A stretch of DNA of 19,953 bases from SIG440 sp045647905. Lineage in GTDB: Bacteria > Bacillota > Clostridia > Monoglobales > Monoglobaceae. The translations under genes were made by a program, and so were the position numbers. The stretch is taken from the NCBI GenBank assembly GCA_045647905.1, contig JAZRMZ010000138.1, positions 1 through 19,953 on the forward strand. Reading direction: 5' to 3'. This document shows, piece after piece, positions 14,972 through 19,953 of this stretch. Each line of letters opens with the position of its first letter. Position 1 is the first letter of the stretch. The notes under the pieces are model-generated. The model did no database searches, was not told the origin of the DNA, and saw nothing but the letters and a program-made list of their open reading frames with translations.

Positions 14972-15901
14972 TTAACCGAGTATCTCGCCCTGAGAGATTG
15001 TGTGACCGTTCAGATAATCACGCACAGACATAGCCTTTGAACCCTGAAACTGAACTTCTGTTACAACAATGGTCTTTCCGTCACCACAAAGGACTTCAAT
15101 TCCCTTTTCGTCTGCCGAAAGAATCTGTCCGCAGCTTCCCGATGCACATCTGCCGTGAACGGCTCTTCTGACCTTCATCACATCTCCCATATAAAGTGTA
15201 TGCGCAACAGGCCACGAATTCATACCATAAATCAAACAAATTATTTCATTTGCACTCTTTGACCAGTCAATTTTTGCCGTGTCCTTTGAAATCATTGGCG
15301 CATATGTTGCTTCTTCGTCATTCTGTTTTTCGGGCTTCAATTCGCCTTTTTCAAGCACGTCAATTGTTTCGGCGAGCAATTCCGCACCCATAACCATAAG
15401 TCGGTCATGAAGCTCATCCGCCGTTTCATATTCACCGATTTCGGTTTCGCATTTAAGAAGCATATCACCGGTGTCAAGGCCCTTTTCCATGAGCATTGAC
15501 GTGATACCCGTTTTCTTCTCGCCGTTTATCACAGACCACTGAATGGGGCCTGCTCCACGGTATTTGGGAAGCAAAGATGCGTGCATATTTATGCAACCGT
15601 ATTTTGGATAATTCAAAATATATTCAGGAAGAATTTTCCCGTATGCCACAACAATTATAAGATCAGGATTCAACCCTTCAAGCTCTGCCTTAAAGGCAAA
15701 GTCCTTCAATGTTTCGGGCTGAAAAACTTCAATATTATGCTCCATTGCACATTTTTTCACGGGAGGGGGTGTCAGCTTGTGTCCTCTGCCAACAGGCTTG
15801 TCAGGCTGAGTCACAGCACCCACAACAGTGTGCTTTGAATTAATAAGTGTCTCCAGACAAGGAACCGCAAATTCAGGAGTTCCCATAAACAAAATATTCA
15901 T
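14972..15901 (-). CDS. fmt: Methionyl-tRNA formyltransferase
   Basis: 309 residues from the ATG at 15901; one in-frame TTG directly before it would give an extra Met, but GGAGG 6 bases before the ATG fixes the start. Motifs: MGTPEFA at 6-12, NMHASLLPKYRGAGPI at 105-120 (catalytic Asn105, His107; formyl-binding loop) and GLDTGDM at 141-147 with Asp143. The C-terminal third is the tRNA-binding OB domain. It formylates Met-tRNAfMet with 10-formyl-THF. It follows def by 11 bp, so formylation and deformylation are expressed together. Confidence 0.97.
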   Translation of the reverse strand: MNILFMGTPEFAVPCLETLINSKHTVVGAVTQPDKPVGRGHKLTPPPVKKCAMEHNIEVFQPETLKDFAFKAELEGLNPDLIIVVAYGKILPEYILNYPKYGCINMHASLLPKYRGAGPIQWSVINGEKKTGITSMLMEKGLDTGDMLLKCETEIGEYETADELHDRLMVMGAELLAETIDVLEKGELKPEKQNDEEATYAPMISKDTAKIDWSKSANEIICLIYGMNSWPVAHTLYMGDVMKVRRAVHGRCASGSCGQILSADEKGIEVLCGDGKTIVVTEVQFQGSKAMSVRDYLNGHTISQGEILG

Positions 15902-15912
15902 CAAAATCCTCC

Positions 15913-16374
15913 TTACTGCTGTTCAATCTCCACCCATTCTTCAACCAGATCCATAAACATCTTTCCGTCAAGATGCTCGGTTTCATGGCAGAATGCCCTT
16001 GCAAGCAAATCTTCGCCGGTATATTCGTGCCACTCACCCTTGCGGTCCTGAGCCCTGACAGTAACCTTCTGAGGCCGTGTCACGATTCCGTATTTTCCGG
16101 GATTGCTGAGACATCCCTCAGCCCCCGTCTGCGAACCTTCTGTGCTGATTATTTCAGGGTTAATGAGTTCAATTGGATTTTCATCAATATCAATAACTGC
16201 AATCCGTCTCAAAACGCCAACCTGCGGTGCCGCAAGTCCTGCTCCGCCCGATTGATACAAGGTTTCAAACAAATCGTTCACCAAATCATTAAGTCTGTCA
16301 TCAAATTTTTCAACAGGTCTGCACTTTTTTGTGAGAACATCATCACCAAATGTAACTATATTTCTTATTGCCAT
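15913..16374 (-). CDS. def: Peptide deformylase
   Basis: 153 residues. All three family motifs are intact: GAGLAAPQVG (44-53), EGCLS (86-90, metal ligand Cys88) and HETEH (130-134, two His ligands and the catalytic Glu). The enzyme removes the formyl group from nascent chains. It lies 16 bp after priA and 11 bp before fmt. Ribosome-site-like GGAAGG and AAGG lie just upstream of the ATG, inside the priA-def gap. Confidence 0.97.
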   Translation of the reverse strand: MAIRNIVTFGDDVLTKKCRPVEKFDDRLNDLVNDLFETLYQSGGAGLAAPQVGVLRRIAVIDIDENPIELINPEIISTEGSQTGAEGCLSNPGKYGIVTRPQKVTVRAQDRKGEWHEYTGEDLLARAFCHETEHLDGKMFMDLVEEWVEIEQQ

Positions 16375-16390
16375 AATCCTTCATCCTTCC

Positions 16391-18625
16391 TTAGTACATA
16401 TTTATGGGATTTATATCAATTGTCAGATACACATCGGATTTACTTTTCTCGTGCTCCTCATAAATTCCGCAAAGAAGCCCGTGAGCCAATTCCGCATCCC
16501 TGCACTTCAGCAGAATTCTGTACCTGAAATTATTTTTTATTTTTGCAATGGGCGCAGGAGCCGGACCAACCTTTGAAAAAATCTCATTTTCACCCATCTT
16601 CTTTTCAACAACTTTTCCTATCTCTTCAATTTTCTCTTTGACCGCGGCCTCGTCCTCACCCGATGCCATCATATATATTATGTCACAAAAAGGCGGATAA
16701 TTCAACCTTTTTCTCTGTATTATCTCACTTTCATAAAAGGAAATATAATCATGTTCCTTTGAAAAACGTATGGTGGAATTAAAAGGCTGATATGTTTGTA
16801 TAACCGCACGGCCTTTCAGCGTCCCTCTGCCTGCTCTGCCGCACACCTGCGTGAACAGTGAAAATCCCCGTTCATTGGCACGAAAATCATCAACCGCAAG
16901 GGAAGTATCAGCCGCCAGAACCCCAACAAGAGTCACATCATGAAAGTCAAGACCCTTTGTGACCATTTGCGTTCCCAGCAGAATGTCTGCACCGCCCTGA
17001 GCAAATTCGTCAAGAATCTGTTCGTGTCCGCCTTTTTTCGACGTTGTATCCGTATCCATTCTGAGAATCCTTGCCGCAGGAAACAAACGGTTCAGCTCCT
17101 CCTCAATTTTTTGAGTTCCCGTCCCGAAATACTTCACATAGGACGACCCGCAGCTCGGACATTCACTCACATTCCGTCTTGTATATCCGCAATAATGACA
17201 GGAAAGCAAGTCCTTACCCTTGTGATAAGTCATGGCAATACTGCATTCGGGACAATTGATAACCTCACCGCATTGACGGCAGGAAACAAAAGTCGAATAA
17301 CCTCTGCGGTTCAGAAACAGAATGGTTTTTTGTCCGCAATCAAGATTCTTTTGTATTTCACGCTGCAACACAAGACTCAAAGGCGAACGGTTTTTACTTT
17401 CAAAAAGCTCGCCTCTCATATCAACAATATTAACATCGGGCATCTGACCCTCGTTATATCTTTTTGTCATTTCAAAAAGAGTATATTCCCCCTGCTTCGC
17501 CTTATAAAATTCCGAAACAGATGGGGTTGCCGAAGCAAGAAGCAAAATGCTGTTTTCATCCTTTGCCCTTTTTGCGGCAATGTCAATGGCGTGGTATCTC
17601 GGACTGGTTTCGGACTTATAGCTGTTCTCATGCTCCTCATCAAGAATGATTATTCCGATATTTCTGAATGGAGCAAAAATCGCTGACCTTGCACCAACAA
17701 CAACCTTAACCTCGCCGTTTTTGATTTTGTTCCACTGGTCAAACCTCTCCCCCTGCGAAAGAGCGCTGTGAATAACCGCAACGGAATTGCCGAATCTTGA
17801 AACAAACCTCTGAACCATCTGAGGAGTAAGTGAAATTTCAGGAACAAGCATAATTGCATTTCTGCCCTTTTCAATAACCCGTTCAATTGCCTGCAAAAAA
17901 ACTTCTGTTTTTCCGCTTCCCGTAACGCCTCTTAGCAAAATCCGCTCATGGGTTTCGCTTTCAATCAGCTCATACAAATGGTCAATAACCTTTTTTTGTT
18001 CGGGAGTGGGGTCATAAGCAACTGTCTTTTTATATTTCTTCACATCATAAGCCTCGCGCTCAACCTGCTCCGAATCGGTTTGAATATAGCCCTTTTCCTC
18101 AAGAGCACGTATCGCATCATAGGAGCCACCCTTTTCCTTCACAAGCTTTGCCAGAGGCATTGTTTCATTCATCAAAAGTGCCTCAATAATCCTCGCCTGT
18201 GCAACCGCACCCTTTTCACGCAAGGCTTCCGCAATTCCAAAGGCAGCTTCCCTGCCCAGCTTCAAAGTTGCTGTTTTTACGCTTTTTTCCTTAACGCCCG
18301 ATGCCATACCAGGCGGCGTGGCAAGCCTGATTGCCTGATAAAGTGAACAAAAATACTTTCTGCTGACCCACAGACACAAATCCAGAATCCATGGCGAACA
18401 AACAGGTTCTTTGCCGATTGTGCCCGAAAGAAATTTGAGTTTTTCATATTCGCTCTTCTCTGAGATGCCGATAACAATGCCCTCAACCTTTCGGTTGCCC
18501 CAACCAAAAGGCACAAAAACACGCATCCCCACGCACACCTCAGATTCAAGATTCTGCGGAACGGCATAATCAAACACTTTGTCGATATTCTGTTCTTTGT
18601 TGTTCAAAACCACCTGTGCAACCAT
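16391..18625 (-). CDS. priA: Primosomal replication-restart helicase PriA
   Basis: 744 residues from the ATG at 18625, which has GAGGT 5 bases upstream; an in-frame GTG 30 bp earlier is a weaker start. The N-terminal DNA-binding part (1 to about 200) is followed by a superfamily 2 helicase core with GVTGSGKT (233-240), DEEH (329-332) and SATP (about 365). A cysteine block with eight Cys (449, 452, 458, 461, 476, 479, 489, 492) binds two zinc ions. The QVCGRAGRG motif VI lies near 630. It reloads the replisome at stalled forks. It is the first gene after the rpoZ terminator. No convincing promoter was found upstream. In many Firmicutes coaBC sits between rpoZ and priA; it is absent here. Confidence 0.97.
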   Translation of the reverse strand: MVAQVVLNNKEQNIDKVFDYAVPQNLESEVCVGMRVFVPFGWGNRKVEGIVIGISEKSEYEKLKFLSGTIGKEPVCSPWILDLCLWVSRKYFCSLYQAIRLATPPGMASGVKEKSVKTATLKLGREAAFGIAEALREKGAVAQARIIEALLMNETMPLAKLVKEKGGSYDAIRALEEKGYIQTDSEQVEREAYDVKKYKKTVAYDPTPEQKKVIDHLYELIESETHERILLRGVTGSGKTEVFLQAIERVIEKGRNAIMLVPEISLTPQMVQRFVSRFGNSVAVIHSALSQGERFDQWNKIKNGEVKVVVGARSAIFAPFRNIGIIILDEEHENSYKSETSPRYHAIDIAAKRAKDENSILLLASATPSVSEFYKAKQGEYTLFEMTKRYNEGQMPDVNIVDMRGELFESKNRSPLSLVLQREIQKNLDCGQKTILFLNRRGYSTFVSCRQCGEVINCPECSIAMTYHKGKDLLSCHYCGYTRRNVSECPSCGSSYVKYFGTGTQKIEEELNRLFPAARILRMDTDTTSKKGGHEQILDEFAQGGADILLGTQMVTKGLDFHDVTLVGVLAADTSLAVDDFRANERGFSLFTQVCGRAGRGTLKGRAVIQTYQPFNSTIRFSKEHDYISFYESEIIQRKRLNYPPFCDIIYMMASGEDEAAVKEKIEEIGKVVEKKMGENEIFSKVGPAPAPIAKIKNNFRYRILLKCRDAELAHGLLCGIYEEHEKSKSDVYLTIDINPINMY

Positions 18626-18677
18626 AAATACCTCGCAACCAAAACCTTGTAACACTTTATTTTCCAGACACCTTGAA

Positions 18678-18715
18678 CGTCATTCTGAGCCAAACAAAGC
18701 GAAGTCGAAGAATCT
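18678..18715. repeat. Dispersed GTCATTCTGAG...GAAGAATCT repeat
   Basis: This stretch starts CGTCATTCTGAG and ends CGAAGAATCT, with AAGCGAAG between them. The ATTCT and AGAAT ends are inverted. From memory it resembles a short dispersed repeat of many bacterial chromosomes (GTCATTCTGAGCGAAGCGAAGAATCT and variants), here with extra bases in the middle. Only one copy lies in the window. It occupies the non-coding gap between the rpoZ terminator and priA. Confidence 0.55.
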
Positions 18716-18730
18716 TTGCTGATAACATTC

Positions 18731-18769
18731 AAATATAAACAGAGGGACCACTTCAAAAGAAGCAGTCCC
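18731..18769 (-). terminator. Rho-independent terminator after rpoZ
   Basis: On the - strand an 11-bp stem (GGGACTGCTTC with GAAGTGGTCCC, two G-T wobbles) and a TTTT loop span 18744-18769. U-rich sequence (TCTGTTTATATTT) follows. It begins 10 bp after the rpoZ stop codon and closes the yicC-remA-gmk-rpoZ transcript before priA. Confidence 0.85.
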
Positions 18770-18779
18770 ATTTTGCGCA

Positions 18780-19031
18780 TTAAAGATTATCTTCTTCCGG
18801 CTGTACAAACGCTTCTTCTTCAATCTGAAGATTTTCAACAAGCTCAACCGCTTCAATTTTTCCTTCATAAATCTCGTTAACCGCAACGGTAACATCCTTT
18901 GAGGTTTTAACGTCCGACAATTTGGGAGCACCGTTCACAAGCTGTCTTGTTCTCTTTGCTGTTTCGATAACAAGGGCATAACGGCTGCCTGTCTTCTTAA
19001 CAAGTTCTGTAATGGGGGGATAAATCATCAT
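18780..19031 (-). CDS. rpoZ: DNA-directed RNA polymerase omega subunit
   Basis: 83 residues beginning MMIYPPITELVKKTGSRYAL, with the conserved AKRTRQL helix at about 45 residues from the acidic tail and the NEIYEGKIE segment in the middle. Omega helps fold and assemble the beta-prime subunit. The C-terminus is acidic (EEEAFVQPEEDNL). It starts 2 bp after the gmk stop codon, with its GGAG ribosome site inside the end of gmk. The gmk-rpoZ order is conserved in Firmicutes. A strong terminator follows. Confidence 0.93.
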   Translation of the reverse strand: MMIYPPITELVKKTGSRYALVIETAKRTRQLVNGAPKLSDVKTSKDVTVAVNEIYEGKIEAVELVENLQIEEEAFVQPEEDNL

Positions 19032-19033
19032 TT

Positions 19034-19603
19034 TTACATCTTCTCCTTTTCGCTTTTCATTATTTTCTCTATATCACAAATCGCATCTTCAAGAACGTCG
19101 TTTATGACAATATAATCATACTTTTCCTTTTGTTCAAGCTCAGCCTTTGCCGCATTGATTCTTTTTTCAATCTGTTCCTCGGTTTCGCTTCCCCGACCTC
19201 TGAGACGCTCATAAAGCGCATCTTCATCAGGTGGCGCAATGAATACCGAAACTGCATCGGGGCGCCTTTCCATAACCTTCAGCGCACCCTGAACCTCAAT
19301 TTCAAGAATAACATCCTCGCCGGCTTCAAGTCTGGCGTTCACGGGGTCAACCGGTGTACCGTAATAATTGTCGTTATACACAGCCCATTCAAGGAACTTA
19401 TCTTCCTCAATCATTGCTTTGAACTGTTCTTTTGTCTTAAAATAATATGTTACGCCTTCCGTATCCTCCGCACGGGGTTCTCTGGTTGTTGCCGACACAG
19501 AAACCGAAAGGTCACTTCTCTTTGAAACAAGCTGTTTGCAGATTGTGCCTTTTCCCACTCCCGACGGGCCGGAAAAAATATAAAGAATTCCTTTATTCTT
19601 CAC
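19034..19603 (-). CDS. gmk: Guanylate kinase
   Basis: 189 residues from the GTG at 19603. A longer ATG frame starts at 19621 (adds MKEKLK), but AAGGAG lies 9 bases before the GTG and only a poor site precedes the ATG. The short form also matches usual homologues, which begin a few residues before the P-loop SGPSGVGKGT. Other motifs: SATTREPR and GVTYYF of the GMP-binding region, EIEVQGA, and IAPP before the lid. It phosphorylates GMP to GDP. Its first codons overlap the end of remA, and rpoZ follows after 2 bp, so all three are co-translated. Confidence 0.94.
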   Translation of the reverse strand: MKNKGILYIFSGPSGVGKGTICKQLVSKRSDLSVSVSATTREPRAEDTEGVTYYFKTKEQFKAMIEEDKFLEWAVYNDNYYGTPVDPVNARLEAGEDVILEIEVQGALKVMERRPDAVSVFIAPPDEDALYERLRGRGSETEEQIEKRINAAKAELEQKEKYDYIVINDVLEDAICDIEKIMKSEKEKM

Positions 19604-19877
19604 TTTCAATTTCTCCTTCATCCTTGGTGTCTGTCATTTCTTCCTTAACCGCAGCTCTGCCGGCAATTGTTTCGGTCTGAATTGCAGAAAGAATTATATG
19701 GTCGCTGTCGGTAATAATAACGGCACGGGTACGACGTCCGCATGATGCATCAATAAGCAAGCCCTTGTCACGTGCATCCTGAACTATACGCTTTATGGGA
19801 GCAGATTCAGGGCTGACAATTGCAACCACTCTGTCACCCGACACTATGTTTCCGAATCCAATATTTATAAGTTTCAT
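19593..19877 (-). CDS. remA: RemA/DUF370 family regulator of extracellular matrix
   Basis: 94 residues. The first 75 or so show the very conserved family core: GFGNIV at 7-12, VSPESAPIKR at 21-30, CGRRTRAVIITDSDHIILSA in the middle. The tail after about 78 is acidic and variable (KEEMTDTKDEGEIESEE). In Bacillus RemA is a DNA-binding ring-forming activator of matrix genes and of osmoprotection; in other Firmicutes the role is less clear. A good AAGGTG ribosome site is 9 bases upstream of the ATG. It lies between yicC and gmk, the usual place. Confidence 0.94.
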   Translation of the reverse strand: MKLINIGFGNIVSGDRVVAIVSPESAPIKRIVQDARDKGLLIDASCGRRTRAVIITDSDHIILSAIQTETIAGRAAVKEEMTDTKDEGEIESEE

Positions 19878-19908
19878 AACCGCTTCACCTTTCCGATAAG
19901 TTGAAAAA

Positions 19909-19953
19909 TTATTCTATGTTCTGAATCTGTTCTCTGATCTTTTCGATGCAGTT
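19909..19953 (-). CDS. yicC: C-terminal end of YicC/YloC family endoribonuclease, cut by the window edge
   Basis: Only the last 14 codons and a TAA stop are in the window, reading NCIEKIREQIQNIE. The ending IEKIREQ[IV]QNIE is characteristic of YicC/YloC proteins, and the position directly before remA and gmk is the conserved one. The family is an endoribonuclease involved in RNA turnover and stationary-phase fitness. The gap to remA is 31 bp, with the remA ribosome site in it. Confidence 0.88.
   Translation of the reverse strand, partial: NCIEKIREQIQNIE

Noticed and set aside
18626..18740. Promoter for priA in the gap after the rpoZ terminator
   Set aside because: One is expected functionally, but no -35/-10 pair with reasonable match and spacing could be found by eye.
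18680..18931. 83-residue - strand ORF overlapping rpoZ
   Set aside because: Out-of-frame shadow of rpoZ that also runs through the terminator hairpin and the dispersed repeat.

Overview
The window is a stretch of a Clostridia-type Bacillota (Firmicutes) chromosome. Four things point there: a SpoIVFB-like sporulation protease, a SCIFF peptide with its radical-SAM maturase, RemA, and a housekeeping order that closely follows the yicC-remA-gmk-rpoZ-(coaBC)-priA-def-fmt-rsmB-rlmN-prpC-prkC-rsgA-rpe-thiN block of Bacillus and Clostridium. AAGGAGG-type ribosome sites and moderate to low GC fit this. Species or genus cannot be given from the sequence alone.

Layout: only the left end (1-969) reads on the + strand. 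It holds the tail of an unidentified CDS overlapped by spoIVFB. Everything from 977 to the right edge is on the - strand, so transcription runs from high to low coordinates. In that direction: end of yicC, remA, gmk and rpoZ, closed by a clear terminator (18744-18769). A small intergenic region with a dispersed repeat follows, where coaBC would often sit. Then comes a compact run of priA, def, fmt, a yugP-type membrane zinc peptidase, rsmB, rlmN, the PP2C phosphatase, the PASTA Ser/Thr kinase, rsgA, rpe and thiN, many of them overlapping or separated by under 30 bp. It covers replication restart, formyl-Met initiation and deformylation, rRNA methylation, 30S maturation, cell-wall-responsive phosphosignalling, the pentose phosphate pathway and thiamine cofactor synthesis.

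Below thiN the conserved block gives way to accessory genes. These are a 792-residue exported protein (beta-helix-like N-terminal part, two copies of an unnamed C-terminal domain), then a strong sigma-A promoter driving a 48-residue six-cysteine SCIFF peptide that is absent from standard long-ORF lists, an attenuator-like hairpin, the SCIFF maturase, and a stand-alone Orn/Lys/Arg decarboxylase-family gene converging on spoIVFB.

The most unusual non-coding signal is a pair of MITE-like palindromic elements (2347-2555 and 7917-8004) with shared AAGTCTG/CAGACTT ends. The long copy differs from the short one by an exact 119-bp segment bounded by GCT and carrying three extra hairpins, and its terminus supplies the stop codon of the SCIFF maturase. 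The SCIFF core also has Gly where I recall the thioether-accepting Thr in the characterised homologue.
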